Assembly (NCBI GenBank): GCA_001643675.2
Contig: LSRY02000044.1
Coordinates: forward strand, 580,501 to 644,500
Direction: 5' to 3'
Length of the DNA stretch: 64,000 nucleotides
Source of the DNA: Monocercomonoides exilis
Taxonomy: Eukaryota > Preaxostyla > Oxymonadida > Polymastigidae
The notes under the pieces are model-generated. The model searched no databases, was not told the origin of the DNA, and was given only the letters and a program-made list of their open reading frames with translations. A program made the position numbers and the translations under genes. Shown here one piece after another: positions 33,196 through 45,327 of the stretch (positions are counted from its first letter, which is position 1; each line of letters begins with the position of its first letter).

Positions 33196-34253
33196 GGAAT
33201 TGATCAAAAAATGAAATAAATGCACATTTTATAAATGAGTTGCATTTATTTATGAATCCAATAAAATGGTTTGAGATTGATAGGTTTTTTTGAGCTTTTC
33301 ACGTTTATTGAAAAATAAATATAAATTGTACGTATATCACCAAGAATACGATTTGAAAACTTCTCTGTGAATTTATTCTATAATTCTTTCGCTACGAAAT
33401 GTTATCGGAAAATGGCTTGTTTGCATAAGAAGAAAAATTTGAGTGAACTTTTCATAATTTCCAAATTCAAAAAGTCACTTTATTATTCAAAGCCAATCAT
33501 CAGAAAATTCACTTCTCATTGTCCGTCTTCACCTTGGAATTCCTTTATAAAGTTTTCTGAAGACTCAACTCTGAGAAATTTCTCAATTGAGAAATATTAT
33601 TTCAGATTTTTCCATTCATCTATCTCTTTTGATAATGAAAATAAGCATTTATCCATTTCATCATATGATGTGGAACACAAATCTTCTTCAACTTTGCTTC
33701 TTGAAAAATATTCATTATTTTCTATGAAATTCCAACTGAACAGCCTTCTTATCAATTTTTCACTGGAAATATTATGATAGAAGCAATTTATTTGAATGAT
33801 TATAACACTCATTCAAATGTTGTTGAAAATGAACATAGTGAAATGGAATAATAGAAGTATTTCTGAGATTTTTTTTTTAATCGTTCGTATCGAATGAAGA
33901 TATGCAAAATATTGTTTCATGAATTCTACGAACACTTATTCATTCTCTTTGCACAGAGTCCAGCTGGAGGTTAATAATCACTTGCATTCATAGAATATTT
34001 GTAGATGAAAGATACTCAACGATTGCTAAGACAGTTGATTAATTATCAAGAAAGAATTTTTCCAAATATTCAAACAATACTTGTGATAATTTTTATTTTT
34101 TGATCCATATCACAAATTATAAAGAAAGAAAATATTATAAGAAATAAATGGAGCCTTTAAATTTTTGTTATTATTAAGGAAAAATGAAACGAATGTAGAA
34201 TTAATTTCAAAAATTGTAAACAAATCAATATTTTCGTTTTGTTGCTTTTCTAA
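33196..34253. other. AT-rich spacer with one doubtful ORF
   Basis: A 136-codon plus-strand open frame (33367-33777, Ser/Phe/Lys-rich) overlaps a 71-codon frame on the other strand. Neither shows a domain, and I cannot support a gene. Confidence 0.35.
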
Positions 34254-35793
34254 ATTACGAAATCGTTGAGAGTTGGAGGAGTTGAGGGTGAGGGGGTTTG
34301 TGAGGGAGGTGAGGTGAAAGATGCTTTGGCTGTTGAGGGTGAGACTGGTGATTGCTGTGTGGTTGAGGGCGAGGGAGCCAGCAGTGAGGAAGAAGAGGGT
34401 GGTTGTGATTGATGATGAAGATGGGGTTGTTCCGGTGATGGTGGTTGTGTTGAGGTTGAGGGAAGGGGAGTTATCGGAGAGGTGGAAAAGGATGGGGGTG
34501 ATTTGGTTTGAGGAGTTGTTGGCGATGGCGAGGGCAGAGGCTGTGAGGGAGCCCTGGGTCTGTTGGAAGAGGGCAGAAGTGGCAGATGGATCTGGTGAAG
34601 AAGACATTGATGACGATGAAAATGATGATGTTGATTGTGATGACTGCGAAAATGAGTTTGATGGTTGGGGAATGCCACTGGAGGCGATGGTGGTGGCATC
34701 TGTTCCGTTTCCAGTGATTTTTGTATCAACTGCATTGAAAGTAAGTGTTTGAGTGGGGACAAATATTGAGGAAAGGAGGGTGAGAGAGGCGTCTTGGAGG
34801 AGGGAAATGAAGCCAGTGAGAGCATACTCGATGGTGGCACATGGGGTCTGTTGGGGTCTGCCACAGGCATCAACATCAGTTCCATTGCTGGTAACGATTT
34901 TGTTCTGGGCAACGAGGGGGAGCCAGCCATTGAAAGTATCATTATCTGCAGTTCCTTGATTCCAGACTCTTTTTGTTGGGGTTGTTGATCCACAATTCTC
35001 GAATGGAGATTGGACAATAGAACTGCTATTGAAGAACACATCATTCCCTCTGCCATTTGTTGCTGTGTTGCCATCGAAGAAACAAAATGTGATGAATTTG
35101 AACCCGCTCATCCAATCATATGTTCTGGTGCAACAAAACGCAGCACCTCCATATGCAGTTGGATATTCTACTTTATTGTTTTTAAAATTGAAATCATTGA
35201 CCAAAAATTGATTTGGTTTGTTGCTTGGAGGGTAATGAAATGTGAGAGAACCAGAAGAATCACCACCAGAATTTGCGATACATTTACATTTCGAAAATAA
35301 GAATTGGCAATCTGAAGTCATATTTTCGAGCCAGAAATACCAGCCAGTTCCACACCAACCTGATATTGAACAATTTTCCACTTTGTTTTCCGAAATGTGA
35401 TAGATGGAATAAGATTGTGGATGATAAGTGTGCACTGCTCCTCCATGCCTGGCTGAGCATCCTGTGAAATTGGATTTTGCAGTGTTGATATTTAACAAAT
35501 TTCCACAACATAACGCACCACCTTGACCATCTCCAGTGCAGTAACATTCGTTGGATGAGCAAGAAGTGATTGTGAGATTTGCATTTGTGCAAGCAACAGA
35601 AAGTGCACCACCAGATGAAGAACCACCATTTGAATCGTTCCATTTTCACCATTCAAAGAGATAGCCATTCAAACCAGTAAAGGACAATCGACTTAATTTC
35701 TCTCTGTGAGTTTCAGTTCCTCCAAGCACGAAATGAGCATTTTGTGAAGAGTCTGTTTGCAACATGAAGTTTTTTGTTCCGAAAAGGAGGTAG
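34254..35793 (-). pseudogene. Truncated beta-helix surface-protein gene
   Basis: One minus-strand frame carries beta-helix turns with Gly/Asn/Cys (GGALSVACTNANLTITSC, DGQGGALCCGN, FFDGNTATNGRGNDVFF). It also has the signature C-G-x5-P-C (CGRPQQTPCATIEYALTG) that recurs in the giant gene at 2-11065, so it belongs to the same family. A TGA interrupts the frame at 35646-35648. At the 3' side, coding character stops near 34260 within a Ser/Thr-rich turn, with no transmembrane or kinase part. The 5' start is not identifiable. It is a truncated, nonsense-carrying family member. Confidence 0.65.
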
Positions 35794-35967
35794 AATCGAT
35801 TAAGAGGTGAGGGAACACGGACATAAAAGCATTTCAATTTAAATACGAAATTGAAATCAATTAATGGGACATGTTTTAAAAAAAAGACTGAAAACTTTAA
35901 AAAAATTATAATCACAAAATCTCAATTATTTATTAAAAAATAAGTGCATATTGTTAAGAATTTATTC

Positions 35968-36001
<34 letters not shown>

Positions 36002-36746
36002 ACTGGAAAATAACTGACGGACGTGAAAAATTTTTTTCTGCACGTCAGACAGGTTTATGGGGAATCTTGAAATTAACGGTTTATTTTGAAATATTTTTTT
36101 ATTTCACAATTTATCTAATGATTTTAATAAAAAAATTATCATTTTTGATCTTATCCCATTAATAATTTGAAAAAATTGATTTTTCTAATTATTTCGATTT
36201 CATGAGAAAACGTTTCCGCACAAAATCATTAGCATAAATAACAATTATATAATAAATGAAATCATGCCATATAAATATTATTCTATTTCAGTGAATACCA
36301 ATAAGTATCATTATTCCCAAAAATGATTCAAAAATGTTAATTGAAATAAAATTCTGAAAATAAACTTATTTCGTTCCATAAAATTTAAGAAATTCAGTTG
36401 AGAAAAAAAAATTACTTACTTTGTAAATTTGTTGGAGTCATTCTTGAGCTTAAAATAACCTTACGCGAAATGCTTTCAATTAAATTGGGATAGTTAATTA
36501 TTTTCTTCCTTTATTAATCAAAAATAGAATATTTTTGACAAATAAAAAAATGGTACTTAATATTCATCATATGATATGAATCAATAATGCCAAAATAAAA
36601 CATGATAAAAAGAAGTGACATTTTGCAAAATGTTTGTGTGACAAATAATAATTTTTAACATATTTACCTTTTACAAAGTCTTTGCGTTGAATATATTTCT
36701 ACAATTATATTTCCAAAACTTTGAACTTTTTTGTAACATTTATCTC
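35794..36746. other. AT-rich spacer
   Basis: It includes an A-tract near 35973-35999 and the fourth TGACGT-type repeat at about 35966-36060 (TGACGGACGTG, CACGTCAGACAGG). No gene is seen. Confidence 0.45.
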
Positions 36747-38091
36747 TTAGCCAAGTTTTGCTATTAGAGGAAGCAAATGATGCGGTCCCAGAGGAGCATG
36801 CTTGCGAGCAATAAACGGATGTTCGAGAAGAACTGGAATATCGGCTCTGAAATAACAATAATTCAAAAATTCAAGATATATAAAAAATTTTTGTATTATA
36901 TTTATTAAAATCCAAAATAGATAAAAATAAATAATCCATCATTTCACAAAATATCAATCTTCACAAAAAAATTTAAATCGAAAAATTTCTTCAAGCAAAA
37001 GCAAATAAATTGCTTTCATGCAACCTAATCAACGTATAAATTTTCTCAAACCTTTCTTTTGGATTCATCTTCAAGCACAATGTCAGAAAATCTCTGAACT
37101 CTGGAGACCATTTTGTTGGCTCCTTTAATGTTGGGGGAGGAAGAGAAGGAATCTTTCTTATAGCATCTTGCCATTTGTATTGAGACAGAGGAGGCTTTCC
37201 TTCTGCCAGCTCAATTGCAGTGATTCCAGTTGCCCAAATATCAACCATTTTATCATAAGAATCAGCAGTCAGCATTTCAGGTGCCATCCTGAAGTGAATA
37301 GTTTATTATTCATTAAATGCATTTTTATCAGATGGAATTATATTAAAAATTTGGAAAAACTCTCCAAAAATAATTGATCAAACCAATAAGGGGATCCAAT
37401 GAAAGTGTTTCTTCTTCCCCAAGTGGCATTCAGCATGGCAGTCTAATAACAACATTAAATAATACATGATAACGTACAATTAAAGTTAAATATTCAAAAC
37501 TATTCCGAAATCTGCAAGTTTAACTTCTCCTTTTTTGTTGACAAGTACATTACCGCCTTTTATATCTCTATGCATTTTATGCCTGTCATAAATAATTATT
37601 AACAATGTTTCCACAAACAACGAAGAGCATACTGTCCATGCAAATATCTTAAACCTTGTAAAGTGCCCATTATGACATATGCAATTGTTGGTTCTGGAAG
37701 GCCCGGAAGAGATAATTTGGACATCAGCGATGTGATACTTCCGATTTCACACAGCTCCATCACTACATATAATTTATCAAAGCCTTGCCGATAGCAATTC
37801 AGATATCTTGTTACATAAGGACTATCGCAATCTCTGAGGACTTGGATCTCTGTAAGAGCATCATCCATTGATTCACCTTCTTCCATTTCTATTGTTTTCA
37901 ATGCTGCAAGCTCTCCAGTGGATTTAACTCTCACCTATATCGTACGTCAGAGGTTAAATAAAAAGTTCCAAAAGAACTTTTAAAAATTCTGATCAATCAA
38001 TAACTTCAACCTTATATACGGATCCATATGAGCCAGAGCCCATTTTGTCAACAACTTCATAAAGTGAAGGATTGTATTCTGGAATATCCAT
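36747..38091 (-). CDS. STE20/MST-like serine-threonine protein kinase, six exons
   Basis: Exons (minus): 38091-38011, 37934-37633, 37582-37501, 37442-37384, 37288-37052, 36846-36747. They total 861 nt, encoding 286 residues in phase. The protein is almost only a kinase domain: glycine loop GSGSYGSVY, ATP Lys in ALKTIEM, catalytic HRDIKGGNVLV, DFG, activation segment RRNTFIGSPYWMAPEM and substrate-lobe DIWATGITAIELAEG. The GGN after HRDIK and the TFIGSPYWMAPE segment are diagnostic of the STE20 group. The C-terminus LLEHPFIARK ends the domain and only about 17 residues follow, so regulatory tails such as SARAH are absent. The start ATG at 38091 immediately precedes the domain. Introns are 76, 50, 58, 95 and 205 bp with GT-AG ends, two of them starting GTTTGA. 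It is a complete gene, probably an active signalling kinase. Confidence 0.9.
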
Positions 38092-38497
38092 CTGAAAAGT
38101 CAAAACAACTTTGTGAAAATTACAAAGGTATCAAAACTGGGTTACGATCAAAATAAAAATGGCGCAGTATGGTTTGTGAATAATGATCAGATAAAAAAAA
38201 AGAGATTCGTTTAAATATTTAATTTTTATTTTCAATAAAAAATATCAATAAAAAATCAAATATTTCATGTGTACACACTAAAAATTAAAAGCAATTAAAG
38301 TTCAGCCGTCAAAAAAAATTTTTTTTCAAACTCGTGAATTGCATATTCTCAAATATTCTTTGAGTACGCAAAGCAAATTGAAACATCTAATTTCGTAAAT
38401 ATATAAATTTCAAAAAATATTAAAAAAAATTCGCATTGAATAACTTTGAAAAATACCACAAAATAAAACAATATTATTGAAACTTTTATTTTCAAAT

Positions 38498-41384
38498 TCA
38501 TTTGTCCTTTGCAAGTTCCATACGGCAATAAGGGCATACGCCACTCTTAAGGATCCAATCAACGGAACATCCTGTGTGGAAATAATGCCCGCCTATTGAA
38601 TCAATCAACAAAATAAATAAATAAATAAATAAATTAGAATATTAATATAAAAAATACAAAAAAAGATTAATTTGTTTCAATGAATATTTTGAAAAACAAC
38701 ATTTTCATTAAAATAACATAAAATAAAATAAAATAAAATAAAATAAAATAAAAACAAAATAGATAAATAAATAAATAATACATCTTTCTATTTAATAGCA
38801 CACATTTATTCAAATACGTGACAGCATCGCCAACTCCAAATGGAAGCAGGCAAATTGGACAATCTGTGGCCACAATTGTCTTCGTTGTTTGCTTCGATTC
38901 ATGTCTCTCATCAGATTCATTCATTGTTTTTTCTTTCTCTTGTTTCTCGCTCTCAGAACAGCTTTCCTTTGAAGAAGAGGATAAAGAAGAAGAAGAAGAT
39001 GATGATGATGAGGAGGTGGTGGTGGAGGAAGATGAAATTGAAGATAATTCTTCGCTTTTACTTTTACCTCCCTCATCCATACACCCTTTCCACTCCTCAC
39101 TCTCAAACACCATAAACCTTATCCCCATCGTCAATATCCTCTTCTTCTTCCTCTCTTCCTCCTCTTCCTCTTCTTTCCTCCTCCTCTCCGCCTCTTCAAA
39201 CGCCTTCCTCTGCCTCCTCTCCTCGTCTTCTGACAGAGCTGCCAATGAAAGTGCCATCGCCTGCCTCATCTGCTCCTCAAACAATCTTTCGCTCTCTTCT
39301 TCTTCTGTTTCTCCTCCTCCTCCTTCTGCTTCTTTTGCTGTTACTGGCAGAGAAGAATGTCCCATTGTCTGCCCCATCTCCAGCGGAATGGCTAAAAACG
39401 GCGCTTCTTTCAGTGCAAAATATGGATGCATTTTGTTCTCTCTTTCTCCTCTTTCTCTTTCTCTTTCTTCTTCCATTTCTTCTCTTAAATAGATATCAAT
39501 TAATCGTGGTTTAATCATTTGTTGTTTGATATAATTAACCTTTGCCTTTTTCATATTGCTTCTGTTTGAATTGACTTTTCTTTCTTTGCTTTTTCTTTTG
39601 TTTTTATTTCCTTCTTCAATTTTCTTTTCTTCATCACTTATTCCATTCCCAAATTCATCATCATCATCTTCTTCTTCATCGTCATCGTCATCGTCGTCAT
39701 CATCATCAAATATAACTCTTTCTCTTCCAGGTGAATTATCCTTAATCTTAATTGCTTCTTTTCCTCTCCTCAAGTTCCCTCTTTTGTTTCCTTCTTCTTT
39801 TATTCCTCTTCCTCTTCCTCTTCCTCTCAACTCCACTCCAACACTTCTGCCTCTTCCTCCTCCTCTTCCTCCTCCTCCCCTTCCTCTCCCTCTTCCTCTT
39901 CCCCTTCCCCTTCCTCTCCCTCTTTGCCCTTGTATTTCTTCCGCTCCTTCTCCTTCTCCTTCTCCTTCTCCTTCTTCCTCTTCCTCTTCCACATCCATCA
40001 TCAGCATTTTCAATTCTTTCTTCAATTCTTCATCAATATCTTCTTCTTCATCTTCTTCTTCATATTCTTCTTTCCTTCTCCTTAGTTCTTCTTCTTCTCC
40101 TCCTTCTTCTAAGTCTTCATCATCCTCATCAAGCAACAAATCTAACAGTTCATCATCATCTTCTTCTCCTTCTACTTCTTCCGTTTCTTCTTCTTCTTCC
40201 TCTTTTCTCCATTTCGCTGGCCTTTCAAGCATTTCCTTCAATTTTTTCCCTTTCCCCTTCAAATTTTCTCTTTCATTCTTCTTCTCTTTCTTCACAGCCA
40301 ATTTCACCTCTTCCTTTTTCGTTCCTCTTCTCGTCGCAGAAGTCGCTTTGCTCTTCGGCTTTGGTTGTTTCTTCATTTTATTGCTTTCTTTTCTCTGTGT
40401 CTGTTTTTTGTTCAACTTTGCTTTTAATTCACTGATCGGCTCTTGCTCTTTAAAACTCTCTTCAGAAGAGTCTAAATTGGACTTTTCTATTTTCATTGAT
40501 GAAGTGATGGGAATGTGTGATGAAGAAGAAGCAGGCAGATCATGGAATAGAACAGGTGATATTGGTGGAGAGGAAAAAGGAGATGGGAAGGAAGGAGATA
40601 AAGAAAGAGAAGGTTCTTGAAGTGATAATGTTGAATCCAGAGGCTGGGGGTGAATGTCTTTTGAAATTAAAGGAGGGCATGAAATGTCTGATGAAATTGC
40701 AGAAGAAGAAGAAGAAGAAGAAGAAGAAGGTGGAATTGAAGAGGAAGTATAAAACAATGAAGAAAGAGAATTCATTAATGAGTTAATAAAATTCGACGGT
40801 TTTGATCGAGAACTTGAAGTGTTAGATAAATCAGAAGGCAACGATGAAGTAGGAGTAGAAGACGAAGAACGAGGATTTGGAGAAGAAGAAAGAGGCAAAG
40901 ATGAAGGTTCTGAAATGGATGTTGAATTGGATTTTTCACTTAGGGAAATGGAATTGATGTGTGATGGAACAGATTGATTCATATTTTTTGATTCACGCTC
41001 CGTTAGATCTCCAGATAAAATGCTTGAAGTGAATTTCACTTGTTTGAAGGCCTTTTCCTTTTCAGGAGGATAATAATCACCATCTTTATCTGTGTTATCT
41101 TCATTTTCAGAAACGTTTGCTGGATCTGAATTCGGTAAATTCACAAAGGAAGAAGAAGATTTTATTCTTTTTTGTTCGTAGGGAGCATTTTCTTCTTCTT
41201 TTACACTGAAATCCCAAAATGACTCCTCATCATCATTCCTGCTCATATTTTCAGGACTTACAGATGAATACATAAACTTATAATCTTGATATCTCTTAGG
41301 AATTGTATGATTACGTCGTGAATTGCGTGTTGCATTCGCCGGCAATGACGTTATGTTTTCATTAACAGCATTATCAGAAATCAT
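38498..41384 (-). CDS. RING-H2 E3 ubiquitin ligase-like protein with UIM and RGG region, two exons
   Basis: Exons (minus): 41384-38804 and 38592-38498, 2,676 nt, 891 residues. The 211-bp GT-AG intron splits the RING: CPICLLPFGVG...NKC in exon 1 and GHYFHTGCSVDWILKSGVCPYC in exon 2, with all zinc ligands in place. The protein is otherwise low complexity. There are Ser-rich and Lys-rich N-terminal parts, long acidic Glu/Asp tracts, an Arg-Gly repeat region, an acidic DDDD run, and a helix EEQMRQAMALSLAALSEDEE that fits a ubiquitin-interacting motif. RING plus UIM suggests ubiquitin ligation to a ubiquitinated or RNA-bound substrate. The start is placed at the ATG at 41384; a further 5' exon cannot be excluded. 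Pentamer AAAAT repeats lie inside the intron. Confidence 0.8.
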
Positions 41385-41988
41385 GCTTTTTTGCCTCGAT
41401 ATTATTTTTAAAAGTAAGATAAATCGTTGTTTTTTCTTTAAAAATATGGAAGATAAATTAAACAATGATCAAAAAATGCGCTAATGAAACTTGTTATTCA
41501 GAAAAATGAGAAAATTATAAGCTGTTTAAGTGCATGTGGGACAACGATCAAAGTTATTTATCTGAGCTTTTTCTATGGGTTGACTTGCTGTTGAATTTGA
41601 TGTTCTCGCTTGATATCCCCCTTCGATAAAAATAATGACATTCAAATTAAAATTCCTTTGACCATCTTCTCAATCATTTTTTCTTATTTTTGGTTGAAAG
41701 TTTTATTTATCATTCCTGCTTTTAAAAATAGTAAAATGAGTTTTGTTCTCAAACTTAAAATGTGTTGAAGTTAAATGTTGCATAAAGGAAAAGAGGAATC
41801 GTATAAATTAATAAGTGAATTATGAGAATTATAAGCATTTCAAGAGTCTATTTATCTTCAACAAGGAACAGATTAAAAATGTTTTTTATTATTCTTTCCA
41901 TCCCTTTTTAAATTTCTCCTTTTGCATTTCCCTCCAAATCACTTCATCAACGAACCTTAAAAAGGATGTGTCGTTCTTCTCCTATTCT
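41385..41988. other. Intergenic region between the RING gene and the ARB2 gene
   Basis: AT-rich, about 600 bp; it must hold the promoter of the RING gene and the 3' end of the ARB2 gene. No motif is recognised. Confidence 0.4.
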
Positions 41989-44327
41989 CTATTCTGATTT
42001 CTTTTTCTCCTGCATCTCATTAAAAATCTTATATAATTTCAAAAGATCATCTTTCTTTTCCGGCATAACCATAACAATTTCTCCAACAATGGGAGGAAGT
42101 AATTCGTAATCTTCAGAAGAAATATGAAGTTGAGAAAGCTCTTCAAGAAGAGAAGGAGGAACTGACGAAGGACCAGAACTTGTGGTTTCTTTATCTGAAG
42201 AAGAAGAAGAAGAATCAGAAGAAGAAGTTGATGAAGAAGAAGATGATGATTGTTCATCAGAAGCTTGATTCATTCTCGAAATCGCTTCCAACATTTTACT
42301 CTTCAGAAACTGCCTTCTCTTTTGCAGTCTTTCCTCTTCTTCATCATCAGCTTCCTCGTCATCACCTTCTTTTTCTTTTTCTCTCTCTTCCTCATTCACC
42401 ACTCGTTTCCTCTCCTTCCCTCCTCTTCTCCCGTTCTTCCTCTCCCACTCCGCCAACACCCTCAAATAATCTTTTTCTCCATTCACTTTTTCTTTCTCTT
42501 TCTCTTTCTCCTCTTTCTCTTTCTCCTCTTTCTCTTTCTCCTCTATCTCTTTCTCTTCTTCTTCTTCCCCTTCTTCTTCTCCCTCTTTCTGCTTAGAGCT
42601 TTTTCCTTCTTCTTCCTTCTTCTTCTCATATTCCCTTCGAAACTCCATCTCTTCCAACGTCATTGGCTGTGTTGGATCAAGCTGAGCTACCCATCTCTCT
42701 CTCTTCTCTGCTTTCTTCTTCTCTCTCTCTTCTTCTCCTTCTCCTTCCTCTCTTTCCTCTCCTTCCTCTCCTTCTCTTTCTTCCTCTCTCTCTCTCACTC
42801 TCCTCTCAAAGAACTCAATCACAGCCTCCTTCGCACAGCAGCTGCTCCACTCGTGTTTGACTGTGCCTGCAGACACACAGCTGCACCCGTCTCTCGCACC
42901 GATGTACTTCGACAGAGGGAGAGAAGAGCACTTGAAGTGGATAGCATTCGAATAGAGACAGAGAGATGCTGGATCTGAGGGAGAGAGAGAGAGAAAGAGA
43001 AAGAGAAATAGAAAGAGAAAGAAAGAGAGAGAGATAGAGACAGAGGGAAAGAGAAAGAGAACGAACGAAAGATAGAAAGAAAGAAAGAAAAGCATCAATA
43101 GATAATGTTGAAGTAGAAAAACAATGAAAGGAAAAAATATACATTATCAATATGAAAGGAAGCAAAAATGCTCCAATTTTATTTTCAAAAAAATCAAAAT
43201 AACCAATAATCAACAATCTCCAACCATCCCACATTCAACTCTATCAAACCATCCCTCGCTGAGTGCCCATATGCCAGCCCATGCACAGAGTCTGTGAAGG
43301 CCACGGCGCAGATGCTTCTGGCGAGTGTGGCAGAGTCTGAGCGCATCAAATCGACAGTCCGCACACCCCCAGCTGAGTGTGCGACGATCAGGAGGTTGCG
43401 CATCGAGGTAAATCGTGGAATGACAACTTGCCTGTGCACATAGTTCACGCTATTATATGTGGAAAAACGACCCTTTTGCGTTTAGATGAATTTTTGAAAA
43501 TTCATGATAAAGTATACACAAAAAATATAATATAATATAATATAATATAATAATTTTTAAATCATGAAGGCAATCATCAAAAGAAAAAATATGAATTAAA
43601 TACTTTTGCATACTCCAACAAAATCGATAGCATCATTTGGATTAAATACAACGCATCCCCATCCACGCTTTTCGAAATCTTGCAGATATGGAAAGATCGA
43701 CCCTTCGTCTAATGATTCGTTTATGCAAAGTGCGCGAGACCATTGTCCAGGTCTTCAAAAAATAAAGAAAAATTAACAAAAAACATAAAAGGTTTCTCAA
43801 AAAAAATTTCTAGCCTTACAGCCCCTGATCCTTGAATAACATAAACAACTGTGTGATATTTTTCCGGATTTTCTGAAATGAAAACATAGCTTTCTTTCTG
43901 ATCATTAATAAACTTGCGAAGTGACGAACATATGGCAGACCTGATATGGGCGTTCTTTATCAAGAGGAATAATAATCTTTGTAAAGTTATATTTTGTTTC
44001 CATAACTGCTTGAATGTAACTTACAACGAATTCACTAAAGGAGGTAAAATTATTATGTTAAATTAGTCAAAGTTAAACCCCAAATTATCATATTCTTCTT
44101 GATTTGTAAACTTTCATAAAAGAATCAAGCCAGAAATTTAACACAATTTACATTTGTTAAATCCAAACTGAGAATTTTGATCCATCCTTTTTCTTTACTA
44201 ATCTTCCTTTTTCATCAAATCTAAGTGCAAAAATAGAATTTATCTTTTTCAAAAATATTAATGATAACCTATAAACAGGGTGAACAATATTCAATTCTTT
44301 ATTTACAACTCCTTTTGAGCATAGCAT
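41989..44327 (-). CDS. ARB2/FAM172A-domain protein with acidic-basic C-terminal extension, eight exons
   Basis: Exons (minus): 44327-44269, 44220-44169, 44110-44079, 44034-43941, 43897-43815, 43752-43614, 43472-43250, 42974-41989; 1,668 nt, 555 residues, all phases consistent. The N-terminal about 300 residues follow the ARB2 fold: YRFDEKGRLV, NQEEYDNLGEFVVSYI, VYVIQGSGAVRPGQWSRALC, GWGCVVFNPND, LLIVAHSAGGVRTVDLM (serine-hydrolase-like nucleophile elbow) and AVAFTDSVHGL, ending with SAGTVKHEWSS. Family members act in heterochromatin silencing (yeast Arb2) or splicing/RNA regulation (FAM172A). The extension is Glu/Lys/Arg-rich, then Ser-rich, with a defined last 70 residues (LLEELSQLHISSEDYELLPP). 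Six introns are 43-62, 141 and 275 bp GT-AG; the one at 43753-43814 keeps frame only as GC-AG. A GA-rich microsatellite fills the last intron. Confidence 0.85.
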
Positions 44328-44960
44328 AACAGCAATATATATATTTTTCAGTTACAAACGATGTAATTTAAAATTTTCAGAAGAAAGTTCAAAACCTTTT
44401 TATGGTATTACTGATCAATTATTATTTTAATATTTTAAAAATTATTTTTAATCTTTATAAACTATCTCATAATAAAATATCAATATTAAAATTTCTGTTT
44501 GTTTGTCTTTACATGTTATGAGAACGAATATGCTTTTTATAATTTTTAATAATTCCTTATTGCCTATTTTTCTTTTCTCAAAAATATACACACATCAAAA
44601 ATTGTTCATAATAATGCATTTCGCACCAAATTATGTTTTTGCGTAGGATTTAATTGTATTTTCTCGGGAAAAAATATATATTCGCAATGCAATAAATATT
44701 TTTTGCATCAAAAAAAAGATGTTTTTCAAACAAAATAATGATTTCCCCAATAAACACAAAAAATATTTCTTGATTTCATATGGGGAAATTGCAGACTTTC
44801 AATCATTTTCACTCAAAGTACAAAAAAACTTATTTCACACATATTTTTAAACTTAACCAGATTTCAAAATAAATTTGATTTTCTTATCAGTAAACAAACA
44901 TCACTGATGTGATTACAAAATGTTTTGTGACCTCATACATTTGTTAAAAAAAATGAAACC

Positions 44961-45237
44961 GGGTGATTATTTTTGAAATCATAACTTTTTTCAGGGTGTT
45001 TCTAATTCCAAAATTTTGTTTCTTGGAAGAGGAATTATTCTTTTGAAAAAAAAAAACATAATAATTTATTTAAAAAAACGATATTCGAGAACATATTTTT
45101 AAAAAAAAAAAAACAATCTTTTGAGCTGCGATAACTTTTCAATATCGATTAATCTGCATTTTCAGAAAAGACTCAGACTAAATATTTTGATTGAAAAATT
45201 TTGAATTCAAAAATAATAACCCACCCATTTATTTCAA
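44961..45237. mobile_element. MITE family A-type copy, diverged
   Basis: The left end GGGTGATTATTTTTGAAATC and the right end AATAATAACCCACCC are inverted. The interior is diverged from the other copies. Confidence 0.6.
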
Positions 45238-45327
45238 ATTTTTTTTTGTCACAAAAAGTTCATCAAAGATACAAAATTTATCAATGAAAATGTCAGAAGT
45301 TAAATATTTTGTTTCAAATATGGGTGA

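Noticed and set aside
33367-33777. 136-codon open frame as a gene
   Set aside because: AT-rich, no domain, and overlapped by an equally unconvincing frame on the other strand.
38818-40786. Plus-strand Ser/Phe-rich open frames opposite the RING gene
   Set aside because: They mirror the Glu/Lys/Asp-rich coding strand; the RING, UIM and intron phase support the minus strand.
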